Position numbers and translations under genes: made by a program. DNA of 34,736 nucleotides, taken from NCBI GenBank assembly GCA_002402105.1, contig NVVD01000029.1:8628-43363 (forward strand), in the 5' to 3' direction. Positions 15,663-22,666 of the stretch are shown piece by piece. Position 1 is the stretch's first letter; each line of letters starts with the position of its first letter. This DNA comes from Candidatus Cloacimonadota bacterium. Its GTDB lineage: Bacteria > Muiribacteriota > UBA6191. The notes under the pieces were generated by a model. It searched no databases, had not been told where the DNA came from, and was given only the letters and a program-made list of their open reading frames with translations.

Positions 15663-16463
15663 ATGAATAAATATATTTTAAAATTACTTTTATTCGTTTC
15701 ATGCATAATTTGGTCTGTTAAAGCAAATAATAAAATTGTAACCATTGGTACTTGTTCTACTGAAATTGTTTGTGCATTAGGAAATTGTCTTAACATTGAA
15801 GGAACAGATAGCAGTAGTTTAGATATTATAAATAGAGATATACCAAATATTGGATATTGGAGAGCAGTAAACATAGAGTCTATTTTAAGTTTAAAACCAT
15901 CTTTGGTTATTTTGTCTAATAAAATTGGACCTAAAAAAATCACTAAACTATTAAAAAAAGCAAAAATAGAAGTTCTTACTTTAAATAGTCCAAAATCATG
16001 GTTAGATCTAATTTTAAATATAAAAAAAACAGCAATTATACTAGATGTAAAAGATAAAGCTAAAAACCTTTTATCAAAATTAAGCAATGATTTAAAAATT
16101 AAATCACCAGAAAAATTTTATCAAGAGCCATTTGTGGGATTATTTTCAATGGGGGGTGGCTCTTGGTATATGACTGGTTTAGAATCTCCATCTAATTTTA
16201 TTATTGATCAATTAGGAGCTTTTAATGTATCAAAGTTTGAAGGAGCAAAAATAATATCTCTTGAAAGTATTTTACAATTAAATCCCAAAGGTTTTTTAGT
16301 AAGTGAATCTAGCGGCAATTTTTTAATTAATAAAAAATCTCCCTTTGAAAATTTTGTTAATAAAAGTCAAAATTTTAAAATTATAGTTAAAGATAAGATA
16401 ATGACTGAAACATGTATTTCAAGCATAGAAACATATAGAAGGGTCGCTTTGAATGCAAATTAA
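15663..16463 (+). CDS. hmuT: Periplasmic haem-binding protein of ABC importer
   Basis: 266 residues. A Sec signal peptide (cleavage probably after VKA, near residue 22) is followed by a class III (TroA/BtuF-like) substrate-binding fold. IVTIGTCSTEIVCALG is the typical first lobe strand, and NIGYWRAVNIESILSLKPSLVI matches the characteristic 'GY.R.l..E.IL.L.P' motif of HmuT/BhuT proteins. GLFSMGGGSWYMTG opens the second lobe. It carries haem across the periplasm to the HmuUV transporter. Substrate specificity for haem rather than a siderophore is inferred from this motif and the adjacent HutZ-type gene. It overlaps hmuU by 11 bp and its start abuts a tiny upstream ORF. Confidence 0.85.
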   Translation: MNKYILKLLLFVSCIIWSVKANNKIVTIGTCSTEIVCALGNCLNIEGTDSSSLDIINRDIPNIGYWRAVNIESILSLKPSLVILSNKIGPKKITKLLKKAKIEVLTLNSPKSWLDLILNIKKTAIILDVKDKAKNLLSKLSNDLKIKSPEKFYQEPFVGLFSMGGGSWYMTGLESPSNFIIDQLGAFNVSKFEGAKIISLESILQLNPKGFLVSESSGNFLINKKSPFENFVNKSQNFKIIVKDKIMTETCISSIETYRRVALNAN

Positions 16464-17502
16464 ACCAAGTGTTTTTTTTATTTTATGTTTTATTTCATTA
16501 ATTATCTTTTTAATATCAGGAGTTTTAATTGGTCAATATGAAATTGAATATTCAAAATTTTTAGATATTTTAAAATATTTATTGAATGGTGAAAAAAGTC
16601 AAATTGATCCTTTAACTTGGATGGTAATAGTTGACCTTCGTTTTCCTAGATTAATTTGTACTTTTATTATCGGAGCTTTATTAGCAGTTTCGGGTGCTTG
16701 TATGCAAGGACTATTTAGAAATCCACTTGTTGAGCCCTCTTTACTTGGAGTGAGTGCTGGAGCTGCAACTTTTGTTGTTATTTTTTTAGTACTTGGATCT
16801 AGTATTATTGAAAAGTATCAAATATTAAGTAATATTTCTTCTTATTTGGTTCCTATTATTGCTTTTTCAGGATCACTTTTTACTGTAAAAATAGTTGTTT
16901 TTTTAGCTACTATTAATGGTCGTACATCGATTGGTTCATTATTGTTATCTGGTATTGCAATCAATGCTTTTTGTGGTGCTTTGATGGGTATGGTTCTTTA
17001 TTTTGCAAACGATAACCAACTTAGATCTATTACTTTTTGGAATCTTGGTAGTTTTAGTAATATTGGATGGTTTGAAGTTTATTGTTTATTTCCATTTTTT
17101 ATTTTTGGAATTTATTTTTTTTATAAATTGCATTCTGAATTAAATATTTTAGCACTTGGAGAAGATCAAGCAATTAGCCTTGGTATCCATGTAGAAAAAT
17201 TAACAAAAAAAATAATTTACCTCTCTTGTTTAACAGTAGGAGCTTGTGTTTCTTTTACAGGAATCATTGGATTTGTTGGTTTAATTATACCTCATTTAAC
17301 AAGGTTTATTCTTGGTCCAAATTTTAAACTATTAATACCTGGAAGTGCTTTTCTTGGAGGACTATTATTAATAGTTTCAGATATTGGAGCTAGATCTATG
17401 ATTCAGGGAGCTGAACTACCTATTGGTTCAATTACAGCTTTACTTGGAGGTCCATTTTTTTTGTATCAAATTTTTAAATCTAGTCAGGAGTTAAATTTAT
17501 GA
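16453..17502 (+). CDS. hmuU: Haem ABC transporter permease (FecCD family)
   Basis: 349 residues, about ten membrane segments, of the FecCD/BtuC permease family. Family marks include LRFPRLICTFIIGALLAVSGACMQGLFRNPLVEPSLLGVSAGA near residues 60-100, the coupling loop LGEDQAISLGI, and GFVGLIIPHLTRFILGP near the C-terminus, followed by AELPIGSITALLGGPFFLYQI. It forms the inner-membrane channel as a dimer with HmuV. It overlaps hmuT at its start and hmuV at its end (4 bp, ATGA), so subunit synthesis is coupled. Confidence 0.93.
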   Translation: MQIKPSVFFILCFISLIIFLISGVLIGQYEIEYSKFLDILKYLLNGEKSQIDPLTWMVIVDLRFPRLICTFIIGALLAVSGACMQGLFRNPLVEPSLLGVSAGAATFVVIFLVLGSSIIEKYQILSNISSYLVPIIAFSGSLFTVKIVVFLATINGRTSIGSLLLSGIAINAFCGALMGMVLYFANDNQLRSITFWNLGSFSNIGWFEVYCLFPFFIFGIYFFYKLHSELNILALGEDQAISLGIHVEKLTKKIIYLSCLTVGACVSFTGIIGFVGLIIPHLTRFILGPNFKLLIPGSAFLGGLLLIVSDIGARSMIQGAELPIGSITALLGGPFFLYQIFKSSQELNL

Positions 17503-18290
17503 TAAAAATTAATAATTTAGATGTTTTTATAAATAAAATAAAAATTATAAGTCAGGTTAGTTTTGTTGTAAAAAAACCATCAATCATTGGGTTTTTAGGA
17601 CCAAATGGAGCAGGAAAATCAACTTTAATTAATGCTATTTGTGGTCTTCCGAATTATAAAACTTGTGGGGAAATTAGTATTTTTGACAAAAATATAAAAG
17701 ATTGGTCTTACCAAGATTTAGCTAAAAAAAGGGCAATATTACCTCAAAAGTTTGATTTACCTTTCCCCTTTAAAGTAAATGAAGTTGTAATGATGGGTGC
17801 ATATCCTCATAACTCTGGAAGATTAACAAAAAATGATATTTTACTATTAAATAAGGCTTTAAGAGAATTAGATATATTTGATTTAAAAGAAAGGTTTTTT
17901 ACTTCTTTATCGGGGGGTCAAAAACAAAGAGTATTAATTGCTCGAGTACTTCTTCAAATTTCTTATGAAAAAGAAACAGAAAAGCTTGTTTTATTAGATG
18001 AACCTACTTCAAATTTAGATTGGAAATATCAAATTCAAATAGCAAAAATGGCAAAAGATTTAGTGAGTAAAAACTGTTATGTTTTTGTTTCTTTACATGA
18101 TGTAAATTTAGCTTTAAATTTTTGTGATTATTTATTAATTTTAAAAGAAGGTAAAAAAATATCTTATTTAGATGTACATCAAAGTTATTCAGAAAAAGAG
18201 TTTGAAGTAGCTTATGATTTAGATTTAGAGATGATCAATGGATTAAATAAGCAAAAAATTATTCAGCCTTCTTGGTATAAAGAGGTGTGA
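17499..18290 (+). CDS. hmuV: Haem ABC transporter ATP-binding protein
   Basis: 263-residue ATPase of the iron-siderophore/haem importer class. Walker A is GPNGAGKST (34-42), the ABC signature is LSGGQKQR (137-144), Walker B runs through LVLLDEPT (163-170), and the switch His is His200 (SLHD). The Q-loop Gln lies in ILPQKFDLPFPFKV, where the 'P-F-x-V' is typical of HmuV/FecE proteins. It drives haem import together with HmuU. A ~90 bp gap separates it from the HutZ-type gene and no clear terminator lies between, so the two are probably co-transcribed. Confidence 0.92.
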   Translation: MIKINNLDVFINKIKIISQVSFVVKKPSIIGFLGPNGAGKSTLINAICGLPNYKTCGEISIFDKNIKDWSYQDLAKKRAILPQKFDLPFPFKVNEVVMMGAYPHNSGRLTKNDILLLNKALRELDIFDLKERFFTSLSGGQKQRVLIARVLLQISYEKETEKLVLLDEPTSNLDWKYQIQIAKMAKDLVSKNCYVFVSLHDVNLALNFCDYLLILKEGKKISYLDVHQSYSEKEFEVAYDLDLEMINGLNKQKIIQPSWYKEV

Positions 18291-18382
18291 TAATGAAAAA
18301 AATTAAAAATGAACTTATATAAGTTTAAAATATCCCAGTTATAAAGAAGGTCTAAAAATTTTATTAAAAAAGAAGGAAAACA

Positions 18383-18901
18383 ATGGAAGAAAATAAGTTA
18401 CAAAAAGCTCAAGAGGAATATTTATCTTTAATATCAAAACAAAAGTCAGTAGTTATTTCTAGTTTAGATAAAGAGGGAAAACCCTATATTAGTTTTGCAC
18501 CTTTTGCTATTGATAAAGATTATAATTTTTATATTTTAATTTCAGAAATGTCAGAACATTTTTTTAACCTTTCAAAAAACTCTGATGCTAGTATTTTTCT
18601 TGCAGAAGATGAAAATGAAACCTCTAATATTTATGCAAGAGTTAGACTTAATTTTTCTATTATTGCGAAAAACTTAAAAGAAGATCATGATTTAGCTTAT
18701 AAATTACTTCATGAAAGATTTGGTAATATGGTTGAACATTTAAAAAATATAGATGATTTTCACTTTTTTAAATTAGTTCCTCAAAAAGGAAGATTTATTA
18801 TAGGGTTTGGTCAAGCATTTGACCTTTTACAAGATGACTTAAGTCAGTTGGTTCATGTAAAGGGTGGTAAAGGTGGTATGGGACATCGTATGAAAAAATA
18901 G
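18383..18901 (+). CDS. hutZ: Haem-utilisation protein, HutZ/HugZ family (split-barrel)
   Basis: 172 residues, cytoplasmic, of the FMN-binding split-barrel (pyridoxamine 5'-phosphate oxidase-like) fold. The N-terminal LISKQKSVVISSLDKEGKPYISFAPF is the fold's usual first hairpin. The C-terminal half shows the HutZ/HugZ marks: ERFG, DFHFFKLVPQKGRFIIGFGQAFDL, and the His-containing GGMGHRMKK tail. HutZ/HugZ proteins bind haem and release its iron by ring cleavage; this fits its place immediately after the haem importer. AGAAGGA lies just upstream of the start. A perfect hairpin terminator follows. Confidence 0.87.
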   Translation: MEENKLQKAQEEYLSLISKQKSVVISSLDKEGKPYISFAPFAIDKDYNFYILISEMSEHFFNLSKNSDASIFLAEDENETSNIYARVRLNFSIIAKNLKEDHDLAYKLLHERFGNMVEHLKNIDDFHFFKLVPQKGRFIIGFGQAFDLLQDDLSQLVHVKGGKGGMGHRMKK

Positions 18902-18920
18902 TTAAAACTTTTAATATTGA

Positions 18921-18951
18921 ATGTCTTAATTGAAAAATTAAGACATTTTTT
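18921..18951 (+). terminator. Intrinsic terminator of the haem operon
   Basis: Perfect 11-bp stem ATGTCTTAATT (18921-18931) and AATTAAGACAT (18936-18946) with a GAAA loop, followed by a T-run to 18951. It terminates the rightward hmu-hutZ transcript. The stop codon of the convergent PepSY gene (18938-18940) lies inside the right arm, so the hairpin is shared by both transcripts. Confidence 0.88.
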
Positions 18952-19459
18952 GTTTTAGAAGAGTTTTCGTTTTTCTATTTTTATGTTTTATAAGTAAAAT
19001 AATACCAGTTAAAATAAGTAATAAGAGACCTATAGAAGAGGGCATAACAATAAAATCTCTAATATTAGAACTCCAATAACTACCTTCATGGAGTTTAATT
19101 AAAAAACTACTTCGTCGAGGTGCTATTTCTAATATTTTACCATTACCACCATTTATTTGAATTTGTAAGCCTTGTTTAGTCCTTACTTGTATTAATCCTT
19201 TGCTTGGGCTTATTTTTATAGATTTTATATCTTTCCAGTTTTTGACTAAAGACTTTGGTTGATTTAATAAAACTTTATAAGTTTGCTCTATGCTAATCCA
19301 AGACTTTGGAATGTCTTGTTTAATACTTGCTGGTTGTACCCAAGGGATGTAACTACGCAATATAAGTAATATACCAGTACAAACAGTAATAGTCATTGGT
19401 ATGATTATAAGTAAACCAATTATGCGATGAATTTTTCGGAGGTTTTTTTCTTTTAACAC
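18938..19459 (-). CDS. PepSY-type membrane protein, iron-regulated
   Basis: 173 residues with an N-terminal membrane helix (about 12-35) after RKIHRIIG, a periplasmic domain of about 100 residues with alternating strands (KSIKISP, LIQVRTKQGLQIQINGG), a HEGSYW motif, and a C-terminal membrane helix (about 137-160) followed by a basic tail. This is the layout of PepSY-associated TM proteins, which are often encoded with iron/siderophore uptake genes and are proposed to help inner-membrane reduction or transport. A Fur-box-overlapped promoter lies about 80-110 bp upstream (19537-19570). It converges on the hmu-hutZ operon and shares its terminator hairpin. Confidence 0.8.
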   Translation of the reverse strand: MLKEKNLRKIHRIIGLLIIIPMTITVCTGILLILRSYIPWVQPASIKQDIPKSWISIEQTYKVLLNQPKSLVKNWKDIKSIKISPSKGLIQVRTKQGLQIQINGGNGKILEIAPRRSSFLIKLHEGSYWSSNIRDFIVMPSSIGLLLLILTGIILLIKHKNRKTKTLLKQKMS

Positions 19460-19536
19460 ATGTAGTCCTTTATTAAAATAGGCTATAGAATGACTAGCTC
19501 TATACTCTCAAAGATTTTAAATAATAGTAAGACCTT

Positions 19537-19570
19537 AAGATACATAAATTGATAATGAAAGTCAAATTCA
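19537..19570 (-). promoter_or_regulatory. Fur-box-overlapped promoter of the PepSY gene
   Basis: TGATAATGAAAGTCAA from 19550 repeats the two boxes found before the haem operon. On the minus strand it supplies TTGACT (complement of 19560-19565), a 17-bp spacer and TATCTT (complement of 19537-19542). A repressor bound to the box would cover the -35 element and part of the spacer. It drives the leftward PepSY gene. Confidence 0.72.
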
Positions 19571-19592
19571 ATAAATATTGTATAATGAGATA

Positions 19593-19623
19593 AAAAAAGA
19601 CCCTCTTAAAGAGGGTCTTTTTT
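19593..19623. terminator. Bidirectional intrinsic terminator after ferritin
   Basis: GACCCTCT (19599-19606) pairs with AGAGGGTC (19610-19617) around a TAA loop, flanked by an A-run on the left and a T-run on the right, so it can stop transcription in both directions. Its main job is to end the leftward ferritin transcript and insulate the iron-regulated PepSY promoter. Confidence 0.9.
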
Positions 19624-19644
19624 AGTATTTATTGAAGGGTAAAA

Positions 19645-20142
19645 TTAGACTGCGTTTGTTCTTAGTCCCATTTTGTCATCAATCATAAAAATACCGTGTG
19701 AGCTATCTCCAACTAAAATAAGTTTATCAATAACTTCGTTAACTTGGGCTTCTTCTTGAACTTGTTCTTCAATAAACCAATGAAAAAATACACTAGTAGA
19801 ATGATCATTATTTTCATGAGCAATTTGAAATAAATTATTTATTCTATTTGTTACTTCCTGTTCATGAATAAGTGTATATTGCATTACATTAAGTGGACCA
19901 GTCCACTCAGATTGAGGTGCATCCATTGAAGAAATTTCAATTTTTCCACCTTTTGCAGAAATGTAATCAAATATTTTCATTGCGTGTTCAAACTCTTCTT
20001 GAGCTTGTAATTTCATCCAATCTGCAAATCCATTCAGTGCGTTTCTTTTAAAGTATGCAGACATAGATAAGTAGACATTTGCTGAATACATTTCAAAGTT
20101 TAGTTGTTCATTTATTGCTTTTAACATAGATTCTGTAAGCAT
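19645..20142 (-). CDS. ftnA: Ferritin (bacterial FtnA type)
   Basis: Iron-storage ferritin, 165 residues from the start at 20142. I chose this ATG over upstream in-frame ones (20187, 20154) because GGAG lies 6 bases before it and because it gives the standard family length and numbering. With this start the ferroxidase ligands fall at Glu17, Glu50, His53, Glu94 and Gln127, the same positions as in E. coli FtnA, with Glu49, Glu126 and Glu130 available for the third metal site. There is no Met haem ligand pattern of bacterioferritin. It oxidises Fe(II) and stores Fe(III) in a 24-mer. It lies between Fur-regulated genes, insulated by a strong terminator. No Fur box was seen directly at its own promoter. 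Confidence 0.96.
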   Translation of the reverse strand: MLTESMLKAINEQLNFEMYSANVYLSMSAYFKRNALNGFADWMKLQAQEEFEHAMKIFDYISAKGGKIEISSMDAPQSEWTGPLNVMQYTLIHEQEVTNRINNLFQIAHENNDHSTSVFFHWFIEEQVQEEAQVNEVIDKLILVGDSSHGIFMIDDKMGLRTNAV

Positions 20143-20245
20143 TGTTTTCTCCATTCTTTTTTTAATTGTTAAAAAATATTCTTTCATATTTCAACCTTAT
20201 CAGATTCAGTTTTTATATCAATATTTAGATGTTATTGATACAGCT

Positions 20246-20770
20246 TTATTCTTTATAAAAATAAATATTAAATAACTCTTTTTTTTCTTCTACTATCCAA
20301 TGACTTATTTTTAAACTTAATGATTTTTCAATCAATGGAGCAGGTAAAAAAGGAGCAATTAGTTGGTAAATTGTATTTTTATTTAATTTTTTAAGGTCTG
20401 TAATTACTTGGTTTACAGGTTGTTCACCATTTTCAAGCATTTCTTTTGCATTAAATGTTTGTGTAATTAATTTTTGATCATACCAATTAGGTTCAGTAAA
20501 ATTATAGATATTTTTTTCGCTTGATTGATTAAAAAAATCTTGTCCAACTTCTTTTCTTAAAATATTGATTAAATCAGATACGTTTACTTTTCCAACGATT
20601 GCGGCTTGTTGCAAGCTAGCTATTTTAGCAACAGTATTTCTAAGAATAGGACTTTTTAACTTTTTAAAAGCAGGTACATAAGATATTAATATATCTTCTA
20701 ATTTCGGATAAGTTTCAATTAGGTTTAAAACTTTTGTTTTAGGGGTTATGATTAGTTTTTCATTTTTCAT
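20246..20770 (-). CDS. DUF1858-DUF2249 protein
   Basis: 174 residues. I start it at 20770, not the in-frame ATG at 20791, because AGAGGA lies 9 bases upstream of 20770; this leaves an 11-bp overlap with the preceding DUF438 gene. The N-terminal half is DUF1858-like (ITPKTKVLNLIETYPKLEDIL, then PILRNTVAKIASLQQAAIVGKV). The C-terminal half is DUF2249-like (FNAKEMLENGEQPVNQVITDL, IAPFLPAPLIEKS). Both domains recur with hemerythrin-type and nitric-oxide- or anaerobiosis-related proteins; no biochemical function is established. It forms a coupled pair with the DUF438-hemerythrin-PAS gene. Confidence 0.85.
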   Translation of the reverse strand: MKNEKLIITPKTKVLNLIETYPKLEDILISYVPAFKKLKSPILRNTVAKIASLQQAAIVGKVNVSDLINILRKEVGQDFFNQSSEKNIYNFTEPNWYDQKLITQTFNAKEMLENGEQPVNQVITDLKKLNKNTIYQLIAPFLPAPLIEKSLSLKISHWIVEEKKELFNIYFYKE

Positions 20771-21986
20771 AAGATAATATCCTCTGTTCACCTTCTAAAG
20801 CTCTATATTTAGATACATCATGAGAAACTTCTAGTGTGCCTAAATAATTTCCGCTCTCATCTTTAAGAGCAAAATACTCTATGTGTATCATTTTATCTTT
20901 CATGTTTATCCAAAAGGGTGCTCTATTTTGCTTTCCTGTTTTAAAATCATCAATAATCTTATCTACAATATGTGCACTTGCAGGGGGATGACAATGTCTG
21001 ACATCTCTATTTAAAATAGCTCTATTTCTAACAAAAATTCTTTCTGATCCTTGAGAAAAATATTTAACTTTGTCATTTTTATCAACAAAGGTCATATCTA
21101 AGGGTAATGTATTTAATATACTTAATAACTCTTCTGCAGAGAAACTACCCGAAGGCAATTGCATATTTTCTCCAAACTTTTGAGTTTGATTTATAGATTG
21201 TTTCTCTACCCATTCAGGAACCCATTGAGTTTGAGGGTCATATAAACAATAACCAATTTCAAGAGATTGTTGATCAATTTCATACCAATCAGATTCACTT
21301 AATTTATCAAGAGACATTGGAAATAAAATTCTCTCTTCTTTAATAATCATTTCATCTATATCGATCAATGTAGGTATAATAATAATTTCACTTGAAGCAA
21401 GAAAATCATCTTTTGTTAAATCAGGAGTTTTTAGTATTTCAATACTACCTTTAATGAGTTCTCTAATTTGATCATGTTTTCCCCATAAAACTTTAGGTGG
21501 TCCTGTTATTCCTAGTTTCTCAAGATAAGGAAAAAGTAAGTATTCTTTTCTTTGATAATGTTTATCAACATCATATAAGCTATTAAATAGTTCTCTTAAT
21601 TTTAAAATAGAATCAAAAAACTTTGTATCTGATTGAATTTGATTGATAATATTAAATACTTGTTTTGTAACTTTTGTTAGCTCTTTATTTTCATTGATCA
21701 TTAAATCAATAGGGTGTCCAATGGGTACATCTTTAAAGCTTGTTAAATCTATATTATCCTTTAAAACAGAAGCATGAATATCACAGAGTTTCAAAACTTC
21801 TTTTTCATCTAATCCCTCTTCTATTAATTCTTGTTCAACTTCGATAATATCTCCATAAGAAATTTGATTTAATAGACTTTTAATTTCTTTTTTAGCTTTT
21901 TTTTCAGAGTCTCCTTTGTGTAAACCTAAAATTATTTTTTTTAACTTTTCTTTTCTATCTTTGGAATTATTTATTAATTCACTCAT
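20760..21986 (-). CDS. DUF438-hemerythrin-PAS sensor protein
   Basis: 408 residues, soluble. DUF438 (about 14-85) is followed by a hemerythrin-like helical domain (about 88-230) with candidate di-iron ligands His91 (GHP), His143 and Glu148 (DKHYQRKEYLLFP), His171 (GKHDQI) and Glu217/218 (KEERILFP). After a linker, a PAS domain (about 275-395) shows LPLDMTFVDKNDKVKYFS, GRD-like NRDVRHCHPP and DESGNYLGTLEVSHD. No kinase, cyclase or DNA-binding output is present, so it is a stand-alone sensor or metabolic protein for O2, NO or iron. Its stop overlaps the downstream DUF1858/DUF2249 gene by 11 bp. Domain order matches known DUF438 proteins. Confidence 0.9.
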   Translation of the reverse strand: MSELINNSKDRKEKLKKIILGLHKGDSEKKAKKEIKSLLNQISYGDIIEVEQELIEEGLDEKEVLKLCDIHASVLKDNIDLTSFKDVPIGHPIDLMINENKELTKVTKQVFNIINQIQSDTKFFDSILKLRELFNSLYDVDKHYQRKEYLLFPYLEKLGITGPPKVLWGKHDQIRELIKGSIEILKTPDLTKDDFLASSEIIIIPTLIDIDEMIIKEERILFPMSLDKLSESDWYEIDQQSLEIGYCLYDPQTQWVPEWVEKQSINQTQKFGENMQLPSGSFSAEELLSILNTLPLDMTFVDKNDKVKYFSQGSERIFVRNRAILNRDVRHCHPPASAHIVDKIIDDFKTGKQNRAPFWINMKDKMIHIEYFALKDESGNYLGTLEVSHDVSKYRALEGEQRILSYEK

Positions 21987-22136
21987 AGTTTTTCCTTATT
22001 ATTATATAAATAGTTAATAGGAGTATTAGTTTGCTTATAAAAAGCTTAATAGAAATTAAAGAAATTAGTAAAAATATTACAGATATGACTGTAGATAAGT
22101 ATTTAATAAAGTTACTTTCAATTTCCATTAAAAAAC

Positions 22137-22523
22137 CTAATAATAAACAAATTGTGATAAATTTTGCTTTACAATACTCTTATAGTGAACTTCTAACTCT
22201 AAAATAGAATCTAAACTTAAATTTTCATTTTTATATTTAACATTAAATCCCATTTTAATAAGTTCAATATCTTCGAGATTTTTATTGTATTGATGAGTAC
22301 AAAAATAATTAATAAGTGTAAAACTAGAGGATAATTGAATAATGAATTGGTTTATTTTTTTTGAGTCTAATAACTTTTTAATTTCATTTTCAACTTGAAT
22401 ATAAATTTGGTTTTTACTTCCTCTTATAAATTTTAAATTTTTGAGAATTAAATGATTTGATTCTAAATGACAATGGCTATTTTGTTGACCTGATAACTCT
22501 AAAACTGAAATATTATTGTTCAT
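22137..22523 (-). CDS. Hypothetical protein under a Fur-like promoter
   Basis: 128 residues, no signal peptide or membrane segment, family not recognised. The N-terminal part contains HCHLESNHL (three His and one Cys close together, a possible metal site), the middle is charged, and the C-terminal helix ends SQFVYY. AAGGAG precedes the start at good spacing. The promoter is the best Fur-controlled one in the window (TTGACA, 17 bp, TAAGAT inside a palindromic Fur box), so it should be strongly induced in iron starvation. It sits upstream of, and in the same direction as, the DUF438/DUF1858 pair, about 150 bp away. Confidence 0.8.
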   Translation of the reverse strand: MNNNISVLELSGQQNSHCHLESNHLILKNLKFIRGSKNQIYIQVENEIKKLLDSKKINQFIIQLSSSFTLINYFCTHQYNKNLEDIELIKMGFNVKYKNENLSLDSILELEVHYKSIVKQNLSQFVYY

Positions 22524-22547
22524 GACTTTCTCCTTTAAGATATTTGT

Positions 22548-22587
22548 ATCTTAATACAAATGATAATGAATGTCAATTTCATTATCA
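22548..22587 (-). promoter_or_regulatory. Palindromic Fur box over a near-consensus promoter
   Basis: TGATAATGAA (22561-22570) and TTCATTATCA (22578-22587) are perfect inverted arms around a 7-base centre, the best Fur-box palindrome here. Reading leftward, TTGACA (complement of 22571-22576), a 17-bp spacer and TAAGAT (complement of 22548-22553) form the promoter of the unknown 128-residue gene. Confidence 0.85.
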
Positions 22588-22666
22588 TTTAAAAAAGAAA
22601 ATAGACAAATTATTCTAATGCAATCATTTTTTGTACTAGAGAAACTCTTTGTTTATGATTGTAAGA

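Noticed and set aside
15620-16087. 155-codon minus-strand frame antisense to hmuT
   Set aside because: Fully antisense to a gene with clear family motifs; a shadow of its codon pattern.
19550-19623. Possible rightward Fur-regulated small RNA (RyhB-like) between the PepSY and ferritin genes
   Set aside because: TATAAT occurs at 19581 on the plus strand, but no -35 is correctly spaced and the terminator stem starts only about a dozen bases later, leaving no transcript body.
22031-22207. 58-codon TTG-started plus-strand frame with AGGAG upstream
   Set aside because: The RBS spacing is good, but the last 70 bases are antisense to the Fur-controlled 128-residue gene, and the peptide looks like translated AT-rich DNA. 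Left as unproven.
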